Source: Panulirus ornatus
Taxonomy: Eukaryota > Arthropoda > Malacostraca > Decapoda > Palinuridae
DNA length: 64,000 bases
Direction of reading: 5' to 3'
Assembly (NCBI RefSeq): GCF_036320965.1
Contig: NC_092250.1
Location: forward strand, 18,387,617-18,451,616
Below, one piece after another: positions 1-8,999 of the stretch. Positions within the stretch are counted from its first letter, which is position 1, and each line of letters begins with the position of its first letter. The notes beneath the pieces were generated by a model. That model was not told the origin of the DNA, did no database searches, and saw only the letters and a program-made list of their open reading frames with translations. The position numbers were made by a program, and so were the translations under genes.

Positions 1-471
1 ACACATTACAGCCAGATGGCCAAAAGACGATCCTGTTTTTTTTTTTAATCTGGATTTTTTTAGTGTTTTTTTTTTGTTTATCTCATCCCTGGAGAGAGCA
101 TGGTATGAGTACCATCATGAGGGAAAGATGGGTAGAATTTGGTTGTTTTGTGAACGTGGAGCATTAGGCATTGCCTTAGGAAGCCCCGAAAACTTGACTG
201 CTTTGGGTCTTCCATATTCTGCTCCCTCATATGTCATTACGTTTCTGATCCACCTGATCACCTGCTAATGTACTACAGTGTATGAATGTACGTGTATGTT
301 AGTTAATATGTACTCATTTTTGTACTTTGGTGTGCCTCAGTGTTTGAATCTCCTGTGGTGTGTGTGTGTGTGTGTGTGTGACTGTAGTCATATGTATGGT
401 CGTATGTGTGTACATGTACGTCCTGATGTGGTGTGGACTGGGCTATGTACGTACGGTCTATCCCGCGGCAG

Positions 472-817
472 GTGCGTGTGTCCCGGAGGGTCGTGGGGGG
501 CGCGATGCAAGGTGCTGGCTCGGACCTTCTCTGGCGGGGGGTGGGCGTGGGTTCGACCCCCGCCACCCTGCCTTCCCGCGACCATATCGCTCCGCGTCCT
601 CACACGCCGGCCGCACGCCCTCGTCCTGTACTCCGGCCCCCTGGCGCCCGTCCCTCGGCGCCCGCAGGCACCGCCCACGCCCATGCTGGCCCTCCAGCTC
701 TGGCGAGGACGACCCCAGCTCCTGCTGGAGGACGGCACAAGAGGACTCAAAGTCGAGGTCAACGTCACCGTCAACGATGGAGAATGGCACACCATCCACC
801 TCCGCCTGACCTCACAC
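472..817 (+). CDS. Cadherin exon A: end of EGF1 and start of LamG1
   Basis: The acceptor is ...CCCGCGGCAG ending at 471; the donor is CAC|GTAAGG after 817, phase 0. One leading base completes a codon, then the exon reads RCVCPGGSWGARC, the last cysteines of an EGF-like domain. FSGGGWAW follows, then the laminin-G beta strands LRVLTRRPHALVLYSGPL and LEDGTRGLKVEVNVTV, and NDGEWHTIHLRL. The NDGEWH motif is the typical LamG turn. No further exon of this gene was recognised in positions 1-471. Confidence 0.85.
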
Positions 818-844
818 GTAAGGCTGTAGCAATGACCTCCCCTC

Positions 845-936
<92 letters not shown>

Positions 937-1019
937 CTTCTTCTTCTTCTTCTTCTTCTTCTTCTTCTGCCGCTATTCATAGGTCGGTGGAAAAATACTT
1001 CCTCTTTATCACACACACA

Positions 1020-1096
<77 letters not shown>

Positions 1097-4000
1097 CTGT
1101 GACACACAGCATTTGAAACCATTAATGGTAGGCTCCCTGTCATCCTCATGTAACACATATATATGTGGCATTTTTCTCGCGTGTCACCGAACAGTGATCC
1201 CACCCTTGATTTAAAGCAGATCCCCCACAGACGTTCACACAGGATTCTGATAACTTGTTAAAACTGTTAAGAAGTTTCTTGAGGTGTGCCGTCCCCTCAC
1301 AGTTAGGTACGTTTGCCTCCCTTCCTGTCCGTTTAGTGGAGTTGAAACATGTTTTCCATTGGTGTATATTTCTTAAATGATATTAAATACCATTCGGGCT
1401 GGAAGTAAGTTGTGTTGGGTATTGTGATGTGATCAGCACTGAGGGAGGAATTGCCTGTGTTCACCGAGTTTTCTAAACGTGATTATGTCTGAGGATCAGC
1501 TGAGTGTGGTATGAGGAGGGGAGGCTGTTTGGTGATCGTTCTGTCTTGCCGCGCTCCCAGGGCGTGGCGCTCATGGTGGACTTCTGTGGTCACGGGTGGG
1601 ACAACACGACCCGGGACGACTCCCACTGTGCGGCTCGGGTGTCTTGGGACGACTCCGGGGGCACCGAGGCGTGGGCAGGGTCTTGGCCCCTGCAGGTGGG
1701 TGGATTGGCACACGCCTCTCCCAGCCCCGCCCACCACGGATGGCGGGAGGCGCCCACACCACGCCCACTGGACGGCTGTGTCTCGCATCTCACGCTCAAC
1801 GGTCAGGTGAGGTTATGACCAGTGCTGCTGCTGTGTGACTATGTGACGTGGGGGGGGGGGGGGGGGGTGGTCGCAGCAGTCTTGCTGCTACTTGACTGAC
1901 AGACGCGTGCAAGGAACAGGCAAAAAATGTTCTGCAAACACAGTGTAGAACGATGTGGCATCATTAGCTGTTGTCTGCGATTAAGAACTTTCAAAGTCGA
2001 TGCGTGAGGACCTTATTTTCACGAACTTGGAACATCGTTGTTATCATAAAGTTCTCCTCCAGAGAAGGTGTCTGTGTGAGGGATGACCATCAAGGTCAGC
2101 TGGTGGCCTGGTGGTGGTGGTGGCGACCTCCACATGCTACAGTAGCAGGATGGGTCAAGGGAGTTCACGCGATGATGTCAAGAGGCTCAAAGACAACCTC
2201 CCACCTGAGCCTGTCTTATGTGGGCGAGGTGGGTCTCCCCAGATACCTCAGTGCTCAGTGCCTGAACATGGCTTAAAGGTTTGAGCAGTAGATGTGTACA
2301 CCTGCTTTATGACAGTGTGTTGCTTCAACAAGACCAGTAGTGTACTAGCTGCTCCTCGTGCCTGTGCTTCCAAGCAATTCGACCATCCTCCGCCATCCTT
2401 TACAGCCCAGACCTGACCCCAGTGGACGAAAATGTAGTTGGGAACTTGAAGTTCCACTAGCGCGGTCGTCTCATTTTGAGGAAGAGACTGAGCCAACAAA
2501 GGCTGGCGAAGGTTGGTTGGACCTGTGATCGGAACACGACTATAAAATTGGCATCACGATCCTAACAATGGAATGGAGCAGGTGCATTGAGACCTTTGGA
2601 AGTTATACTGAACCACAGAATAAGAAGCGTTTGTCGACCATGTCATTTTCATACCATGTTTGCACGACGTTTTGACTGTTCCTTGTCACCTAGGGTTCGA
2701 TTTTGATCGGTTTTTGCTGCTATTTTAGTGATAAGACTTCAGAAGGGAGGTAGCTACGGGTGAGGGAGGTGGTTTATGGCCAGTGTAAGTGCTGCTAGAC
2801 TGACTGGGCTGACGATGACGCCCTTAACTGACTGTCCCGCAGCTTTGTTGCAGCTGGTGGACCTTGGGGAGCCGGCCTACAGCAGGGGCAGCGTGGGCGG
2901 CTGCCGCCCCCAGGACGAGGGATGCCCGGGTGGCTGTGGGCACCGAGGCCAGTGTGTGGGCGGCCTGGGCCACCCTCAGTGTGAGTGCGACCCAGGATGG
3001 GCTGGTCGGGCTGCAGCACGCCCACTGTTCCAACTACCTTCGGCTCTCATGCTTCCCACATAAAGATGGCGCTGTCTCTCGGCCACGGGCCGGGGATGAT
3101 GACGGTACAACTGAGGTTGCGAACCCGCGACGCTGCTCATGCTCTACTCCTACACCTGGCCGGCAACCAGCAGGCCGCCGCCGCCCTCACAATATACGTA
3201 CGTACGATGTCGTGTTGTATTATTGACCCCGTGAGAATAATTCCACGTGGGTTGGTACACCGTGGTGACCTCTTCGCAATCTTCGCCCGCTACAGCTCCG
3301 GGGCGGAGTGGCGTGCGCGTCGGCGTCAGACGGTGGGAGGGCGACGCGGACGGCCTGCGTCGAGGGCCGGCCCCTGGGCGACGGGAAGTGGCACACCGTC
3401 AGAGCCGAGCGACACGGCCACAACCTGGTCGTGAGCGTCGACGACGGCGACGACTGGAGGCGGAACGAGTCGCTGTCGTGGCTTGGGGGAGCGCCGCCGG
3501 GCCAGGGTGGGGCGGTGATGGACCCGCCCTTGCCTCTAGGCGTTGACGAGGTGACGGTGGGCGGACTGCCCGAACTGGTAGGGGATGGAGTTCCTTACCG
3601 CCCTCACGCACCTCAATCACAGTAAGTCACGCACCCACTCCCCGTACTTGTAAATACCAAGGGTGTAAATCCAGTGGCTGTAAATTCCAGGTTATTAATA
3701 TCAGGGCTGTAAATCCTACTGTTATGAATCCCAGTTTCTCTCCTACGTCTTTACTGATAGGCTCCACCTTCCTCTTCCCCCCTGCCCACGTATGACTCCC
3801 TCAGGTTGTGTGGACGACGTGCGGGTGTCGGGTCGTAGGCTGCCCCTGCCGCCGGCCGTGAACGCTACCACCTGGGGTCAGGTGACGACCTGGCAGGGTG
3901 TGGAGACGGGCTGCTCCGCCCAGGACGCTTGCCTCAACACCACCTGCCCTCAGCCGCTCTCCTGCGTCTCCACCTGGGGTCAGGCCTCCTGCAGGTGAGT

Positions 4001-4456
4001 GACTCCATCACCACCTCTTATAATGTCACTTTGTTAGAGGTATCACTATTCCTCCTCCTCCTCTTTATCATCTTCTCCTTTATCTTGGATGTATTCTTTT
4101 AGTCTTTAGTTGTAGTCTCACAGTAGTCTTTCTGTTTTTCTTACTATTCATTATATATACTCTTGTTTTTGTATAATTTTTTCTTGTTCTTTATCTTTAC
4201 CTTTAATCTTTTATTATCCTATTCGTCTTATTCTTCATATATTTACTCTTCCGTTGTCACTCTCCCGCTTCTTCCTTTTCCTTCTTCAGATGATCATAAG
4301 ATTTGGTTGTAATAACTTCATCAATCATTAAGATCAACTGTCTGAGTGGTCATAAACGCTAAAGTGTCATGCGGTTTACGGGGGAGTTGTGGTAGTGTAC
4401 GTGGGAGCTATGTTAGTGTACGTAGGAGGTGTGGTAATATACGTGGGAACTATGGT

Positions 4457-4518
<62 letters not shown>

Positions 4519-6754
4519 GTATTGTAGTATACGTAGTAGTTGTGATTGTGTACGTGGGAGTAATGGTGATATACATGGGCACTGTGATAGTGTGAGTTGT
4601 GGTAATATACATGGGAACTATGTTAGCGTAGGTGGGAGTTGTGGTCGGAGAGTGTTGCTGACGTGGTGGTGCTGATGTCACAGCTGTGGGTCAGGCCGTC
4701 AGCTGGTGGGTCGAGGCTGTGAGGACGTGGACGAGTGCCTGTGGCGGCCGTGTCTCCACGGTGGCTCGTGCTACAATCTGCGGCCTGGGTTCCAGTGCGT
4801 CTGTGGGCCGGGCCACACCGGCCAGTACTGCCAGTGGGCCGATCTGGCCACCGTGGGCCATCATCCTCTCGCCGCCCCCCTGGCCATTGCAGCGCTCACG
4901 GTATCGCTTCTTCTCCTGGGTCAGTCTCCCGAGAGCCACCATGGCTCTCCTCATATTACGTACGTGTCTTGAAAATGTAGTTTCATAACCTCTGTGCTGA
5001 ATGGTCATACACAGGTCTTAGGCTGCTGACTCAGAAGACCTGCCGAAGGTCTCCTCGAGGGTGCATATCCGTCGCTGTTTTCCTCACCTGGGCTGGTGTT
5101 GCAGTTGTGGTGGGGGTGGTGATCTCGCTGCGGCTGCGTCGACACTGGTTCACCCGAGATGTGGCGATGGCGAGGGGCCAGCAGGGCGGCGTGGCCGGCC
5201 AGGATGGCACCAAGGTAGAAGTCAAGGGTGGCACTGAGGAAGGAGGTGGAGAACCGGGGGAGGAGCGCCACCTGGCACTGCTGCAGTGCCTCGAACTCGA
5301 CCCTCACGCCCGTCCTGGTCTCCTAGAAAAGGGTATTACATCCATTACATTTTCATTTTTCCCGTATTAATCACAGATCTTATACTCACAGACATCTTGG
5401 AGTAGCACATAACTGCATGTGTCGTAATTATGGACTGTCACACCAGGGGAAAAGGTTACGGCTCCCACAAGCGCCTCGTCCACTGCTGGTGTTTCACTCG
5501 ACACCACAAGTCCCCCGAAGACCACAGTCGTCCCGATAAGTGCGGCCGTGGGTGTGGTGGCTGACGCAGGCGTGGTGGTGGTGAAGGCCGACTGCGTGCG
5601 CGTGGGGGCCAAAGTGGGACTTGACCCACTTCCAGCCAAGGACGACCTCAGAGCCTACGCCTACGAGGGGGACGGGTCGTCTGCCGGATCCCTGAGCTCT
5701 GCGTTATCAGGTCAGCCGCCAGAAAGTGTCTCATGTATATATATTAGATATATAGAATGCAAGACGCTTCTAGAAAAGCCGTATTGCTGACATTTGCCAG
5801 ATGAGAGCATAGACTCTTCTAAGAATGATGTCAAGTGTCTTGGTTATAAAGTTAAGCTTCTTGAAGACTCGCATGAAGTGACTGACATTATGGCTGAGAT
5901 GTCCATAGAGTTTTATACGAGAGAGAATTGTGTCAGCAGGTGATTCGCCGTCACAGTTTCTAAGGCACCTTCAGAAGGGCCATAAGATTAAAATGTATTT
6001 GAACAAGAATTTTCGCGGTCCTACCAATGCATCCGTAGCCTAGCAGCAAGTGCTACAAGAACAGAAACCTTGAAATATGTTTTGTGTTGCCTTTATCGTT
6101 CGTTAGTGTTGTTATTCGTACAACTGTTTCAGTAGGAGCGTTATTATTTCTGAAGATAGTCGAGAAAGATTGGTAACTCCGCATTTAGGACGTGTAGGAG
6201 ACGACTAAGAGGTTTTACAAGTCTTTACCTTTTGGATTAACACTTTTTAAAAGTAGGAACAGTAAAAGGAGTTAAGATTTTCCGTTTGAGAGTCAGTCGT
6301 CTGTTCCTACCTCGCTAAAGCGGGAAAGTCCGGCTGCAGGTGGACAAGAAGACAGAGTATGAATGTGTTGCATGCCTGTCTGTGATTTTGGTATCGCGGA
6401 TGTCTTCACCTTGTCTCTCCAACAGGACTGCGAGAGGAGCAGCCCGAAGGCACCATAAGACCGCTCGTGACGGAGTTCCTGGAGGTGATGGACCTCCTGA
6501 AAAACTTGCCGGAAACGACCAAGTCTCCGTCGCCATTGAAGAAATCCGGCGATCAGAGAGTCGGGAGCACGATAGAATGTCCGGCAAGGACCGTACAGGG
6601 CCAGACGAAGACCCCGGAATGCAAAAGAGCTGAAGTTTCGGCCGTGACGAGCAAGGAAATACGTACGACTTCTATAGAGACCAAGGAACCGACAGAGGCC
6701 TTTGGGTGTATCTCGACATCCCGCGGCGGGGAAGACCAACCGACGTTTTGTTAA
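472..6754 (+). CDS. Classical cadherin, C-terminal part (nine exons; 5' end outside window)
   Basis: This is a calcium-dependent cell-cell adhesion receptor of the plasma membrane that links to actin through p120- and beta-catenin. Nine exons chain with compatible phases: 472-817, 1561-1806, 2854-3197, 3296-3621, 3805-3994, 4684-4919, 5105-5332, 5447-5710, 6426-6754. The order is EGF (end), LamG, EGF, LamG, calcium-binding EGF, transmembrane helix, EEGGGE juxtamembrane motif, then AYAYEGDGSSAGSLSS. Extracellular phrases such as GGWAW, PTVPTTF and LPLPPA recall arthropod N-cadherin (type III) proteins, from memory rather than alignment. Five N-glycosylation sequons are visible (NVT, NTT, NES, NAT, NTT). 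The cadherin repeats, signal peptide and promoter lie upstream. Two opposite 1-bp shifts occur in G runs inside LamG2 (3008-3010 and 3581-3584); the spliced length is otherwise an exact multiple of three. Class is certain; the orthologue (CadN, CadN2 or shotgun type) is not. Confidence 0.9.
818..1092 (+). repeat. (CT)n-(CTT)n-(CT)n tracts in cadherin intron A
   Basis: Nearly pure CT repeats at about 850-931 and 1020-1092, with a CTT block at about 931-967. The array begins about 30 bases after the donor at 817, so the intron's 5' end is almost all pyrimidine. Confidence 0.95.
1093..1560. other. Rest of cadherin intron A
   Basis: Unique-looking intronic sequence ending in a CTTGCCGCGCTCCCAG acceptor. 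No other feature seen. Confidence 0.6.
1561..1806 (+). CDS. Cadherin exon B: second half of LamG1
   Basis: Acceptor GCGCTCCCAG|GGC, donor GGTCAG|GTGAGG, phase 0 at both ends. The exon reads VALMVDFCGHGWDNTTRDDS and later LQVGGLAHASPSP, then PLDGCVSHLTLNGQ. The DGC...L.LNG ending is the classical LamG C-terminal signature with its disulfide cysteine. WDNTTRD carries a sequon. Phase-0 symmetry would allow skipping without frameshift, but nothing shows that this happens. Confidence 0.87.
1807..2853. other. Cadherin intron B
   Basis: About 1.05 kb containing a G homopolymer near 1850-1867 and a TGG repeat near 2112-2122. No exon or mobile element recognised. Confidence 0.6.
2854..3197 (+). CDS. 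Cadherin exon C: EGF2 and start of LamG2, with a 1-bp frame break
   Basis: Acceptor TTTGTTGCAG|CTG, donor ATATAC|GTACGT. It reads LVDLGEPAYSRGSVGGC, then an EGF (GCGHRGQCVGG, PQCECDPGWAG). The frame then fails: the expected continuation GCSTPTVPTTFGSHASH lies in a different frame starting at 3009. The G run at 3008-3010 is one base short for a continuous reading. After the break the frame stays open as MALSLGHGPG...LLLHLAGNQQAAAALTIY to the donor. Reading on in the first frame reaches a stop at 3061-3063. Confidence 0.82.
3296..3621 (+). CDS. Cadherin exon D: main part of LamG2, with a second 1-bp frame break
   Basis: Acceptor CCCGCTACAG|CTC. The exon reads LRGGVACASASDGG, then RPLGDGKWHTVRAERHGHN, the LamG signature matching exon A, and VDDGDDWRRNESL with a sequon. 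After VTVGGLPELVG the frame shifts by one base in the G run 3581-3584. The shifted frame reads MEFLTALTHLNH and ends at donor A|GTAAGT (phase 1), which joins exon E exactly as ...NHS-CVDD. Without the shift the donor phase does not fit exon E. That fit is the best evidence for a 1-base insertion here. Confidence 0.82.
3622..3804. repeat. Cadherin intron D with degenerate TGTAAATCC repeats
   Basis: TGTAAAT(C/T)CC-like words recur about every 20-25 bases between 3650 and 3735. This is a short, decayed tandem repeat. Confidence 0.4.
3805..3994 (+). CDS. Cadherin exon E: end of LamG2 and start of EGF3 region
   Basis: Acceptor ATGACTCCCTCAG|GT, donor TGCAG|GTGAGT, phase 1 in and phase 2 out. It reads CVDDVRVSGRRLPLPPAVNA, then TTWGQVTTWQGVETGC and a cysteine-rich stretch CSAQDACLNTTCPQPLSC. 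CVDDVRV is the LamG closing cysteine motif; the following cysteines begin an EGF-like linker. NATTW and NTTC are sequons. Confidence 0.87.
3995..4683. repeat. Cadherin intron E with (GT)n and ACGTGGGA-type repeats
   Basis: A (GT)n tract at about 4456-4517 is flanked by degenerate units of the kind GTACGTGGGAGCTATG (about 4380-4640), which together make a minisatellite. Confidence 0.8.
4684..4919 (+). CDS. Cadherin exon F: calcium-binding EGF3 and first half of the transmembrane helix
   Basis: Acceptor GATGTCACAG|C, donor CTCCTGG|GTCAGT (phase 1). It reads SCGSGRQLVGRGCEDVDECL, then WRPCLHGGSCYNLRPGFQCV and CGPGHTGQYC. DVDEC and C-x-N-x4-F-x-C are hallmarks of a calcium-binding, potentially hydroxylated EGF domain. 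Hydrophobic residues PLAAPLAIAALTVSLLLL at the end are the outer part of the membrane helix, completed by the next exon. Confidence 0.9.
5105..5332 (+). CDS. Cadherin exon G: end of transmembrane helix and p120-catenin-type juxtamembrane tail
   Basis: Acceptor GGTGTTGCAG|TT, donor AAAAGG|GTATTA, phase 1 at both ends. VVVGVVISL completes the helix; RLRRHWFTR is the basic stop-transfer anchor. The cytoplasmic part has GTKVEVKGGTEEGGGEPGEE followed by RHLALLQ. EEGGGE plus acidic residues and a spaced leucine pair resembles the juxtamembrane core that binds p120-catenin in classical cadherins. That binding is inference from the motif. Confidence 0.87.
5447..5710 (+). CDS. Cadherin exon H: cytoplasmic tail with beta-catenin-binding motif
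   Basis: Acceptor CTGTCACACCAG|GG, donor TTATCAG|GTCAGC, phase 1 at both ends. A Thr/Ser/Pro/Val-rich stretch (KVTAPTSASSTAGVSLDTT) precedes DPLPAKDDLRAYAYEGDGSS and AGSLSSALSG. This is the conserved first half of the catenin-binding domain of classical cadherins, whose serines are CK2/GSK3 targets in studied homologues. The acceptor's pyrimidine tract is weak, but the phase fits on both sides. Confidence 0.85.
6222..6330 (+). mobile_element. Decayed SINE-like copy in cadherin intron H
   Basis: Segments TTTTTAAAAGTAGGAACAG, GATTTTCCGTTTGAGAGTC and CTACCTCGCTAAAGCGGGAA match, in order, the 3' half of the element at 17152-17392 (+ strand), with many substitutions. It sits just upstream of the exon I acceptor. 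Confidence 0.6.
6426..6754 (+). CDS. Cadherin exon I: terminal cytoplasmic exon with stop
   Basis: Acceptor TCTCTCCAACAG|GA joins exon H in phase 1 to give ...SALS-GLREEQPEGTIRPLV. It continues TEFLEVMDLLKNLPETTK, then a Ser/Thr/Lys-rich tail ending GGEDQPTFC and TAA. The usual distal catenin-binding block (WGPRF..LADMYG in many cadherins) is absent. TEFLEVMDLLKNL is an amphipathic acidic/leucine stretch at the same place. Either it is a lineage-specific variant of that block, or this exon is one of several alternative 3' ends. Confidence 0.75.
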
Positions 6755-7366
6755 GATACCGTCGTGGTGGTATGCTGCAGCTGTTGAGGTTCTGCTCGAA
6801 GGAGGTCGTGACGGCAGAGGAAGCATGGACATACACCTGTGCATCTCTTGAGCGAAGGATTGTGCGCGTATCTTGGCATCAGGGGAGCAGTCAGCCCGTG
6901 TCATCGCACCAGAATGAAAGTGTCTGTACATTTATTTCCTTTTTACGGTTGTGCAGTACGAGGAGCCTTCATCATGATGCGATTTCGCAAAGATATATTG
7001 TTTTTATTCTTCCGGAAGAAGTCACAGTTGGAGACTGAAACCTGTAAATAGGAAAGCCATGTTTCTTTAATAACTGATAAGTCATGGTCAGTTAAGACGC
7101 CCTACGCAACCAAGAGACGATACCTTCAGCTCTGTGGTAATCACAGTCAATAAAAGAAATGATATTTCTTCAAGGGCACCTCACCAGTGGAGGAATGTTA
7201 CAGAAAAAAAAAAGAAATGAAAGTGTTAAATGACTTCAGCCATTAACTGCATGTAACAATTGTAACATTTGTAACAGAAATGAGGGTTCTCTCGGAGCGA
7301 GAGGCGTGGTCATCTTGTAAGGGGGGCCTCTCTTGAAGCACACAGAATTGTCCATAGCCAAATAAA
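6755..7366 (+). promoter_or_regulatory. Cadherin 3' UTR with two candidate poly(A) signals
   Basis: After the stop there is no further open frame that fits. AATAAA occurs at 7149-7154 and again at 7361-7366; the second is followed by a GT-rich stretch (ATGTGTTGTG), the better match to a cleavage site. Which is used is unknown. Confidence 0.5.
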
Positions 7367-7369
7367 GAA

Positions 7370-8900
7370 TATGTGTTGTGGACAAGTAAGGCTGTGATAT
7401 ACTTTTATGCAACACAGTGTTTTTCTTTCTCTGTGGATACAGATCTTTGTTATAAACATTCAAAGTTAGGGGTGTAACCTTCGATATTTTATACATTTAT
7501 AGAATATTTAAATCACTCATTATTTAATCAATACATGTGTGTTTCATTATCCTGTCTCGTTACTACAGTCCCCTGTTGGTGGACGAAGCCTTTGGAAAAG
7601 TAGGTTAACGTGGGTGACACTCGTGGTCATTCATATCTCGCTGGTCATCATTTCATATTTCTGGTAGGTCATCTTGTATAACTCATGCCACCTCTAATGT
7701 CACCCTGCTGGCCTATATAATGTTCGTGGGTCATACTTCTGGCATATCATACTTTGTGAAATTTAGTGGGTTTTTCTTTCCCTCTCTGTCTCTGTCTTTC
7801 TCTGTCCTTCGAGTTTTTTTCTATTTCAACCATTTCTCATCAAGTCTGTCCATGAGGCAGAAGACTCCATTTAACCTAGAAGACACACCTGTTACTCGTT
7901 GATGAAGTAAAGCAAATCAGTTGGTTTAATAACTGTAAAGATATTTTTATTGTGTACAAGGAGGAAACCAGTAGATTTGGCGTGTGTATTTATATGATAA
8001 ATCACATCAAATATGCATTTAGAAACCTGCATTAATATGCCCCATCTCCTTGTCATTACATGTGACCCATTATGGAACTAGATCTTGAAAATGAACTTAC
8101 TTTTGGTAACTGTTACTTTCTTGTTAAGTTACAGGGGGAGATGAACTCAGCAGCAGCAGCAACCCACAGACTGGAGAACCTGATATAAAACCTAACTTTT
8201 ACAAGATATGCTAACTGTACACTTAAGGATATACGACAGTTTGGCTGATGCCCTGTACATGATTGACCATATTGATGTCCTTCGTATTGAGGAGTCTTAA
8301 GATAGATTGGAGAAAATCATAAAAGGATGAGAGGGAGGATATTGTTCGTGTATGTGGGATATAGGATTACCAGATATTGGAACACCGCAAGCCACATTTG
8401 TACTCAGGTTAGTGTAAGTAGATGAAGGAAGTATCAGTTGAGTATTTGACAAGGAAGTAGTTAGTTTGATACGGTAAAGTACTCATTAACCCAAGTAAAG
8501 TAGTGGAAGCTAAAAGTTATGGCTGTGTTGTGCATAAAGTTTAGTTTAATGCTATCCCAATCGAAATACGACCATATAGTCATGTTAAAACGATAAGGAC
8601 AAATAATTGATCGAGGTTAGAAGTAGTCGGGAATAAATACAAGGAAACAGTAACTGATAACAGTTTAAAACTAACACAAGAGAGGATTTCATGGTCCAGT
8701 CCTTCGATTCCATCCTTGCCAATAATGTCCTAACGACCATTCCAACTGGGCCACAGTGGTATTTGGCTTCATTTTCCCCCTCGTTGTACACATTCATGGC
8801 TTTAATTACTTTTTATCCCAAGACTTTATGGCCGTTTTCACCAGTTAAATATATGGCGCTCTAATGGGGTTGTTATAAGCAGTTGACTAGCCAACTTTCG
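7370..8900. other. Intergenic stretch, nothing assigned
   Basis: AT-rich, with short poly(T)/CT-rich patches near 7770-7810. No splice-bounded open frame or repeat family recognised. Confidence 0.5.
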
Positions 8901-8908
8901 TTGATTTC

Positions 8909-8911
<3 letters not shown>

Positions 8912-8999
<88 letters not shown>
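8912..8999 (+). repeat. (TA)n followed by (CA)n microsatellite
   Basis: A pure TA tract of about 68 bases runs directly into a CA tract of about 20 bases. Confidence 0.97.

Noticed and set aside
433..1116. 227-codon frame ending in long Leu-Ser repeats
   Set aside because: The first part is an out-of-frame reading of cadherin exon A and the rest is translated CT/CTT microsatellite.
6293..6931. 212-codon open frame on the minus strand across the last cadherin exon
   Set aside because: It is a mirror of the coding exon and its 3' UTR, Arg/Ser/His-rich, with no splice or homology support, while the plus-strand exon joins the cadherin in phase.
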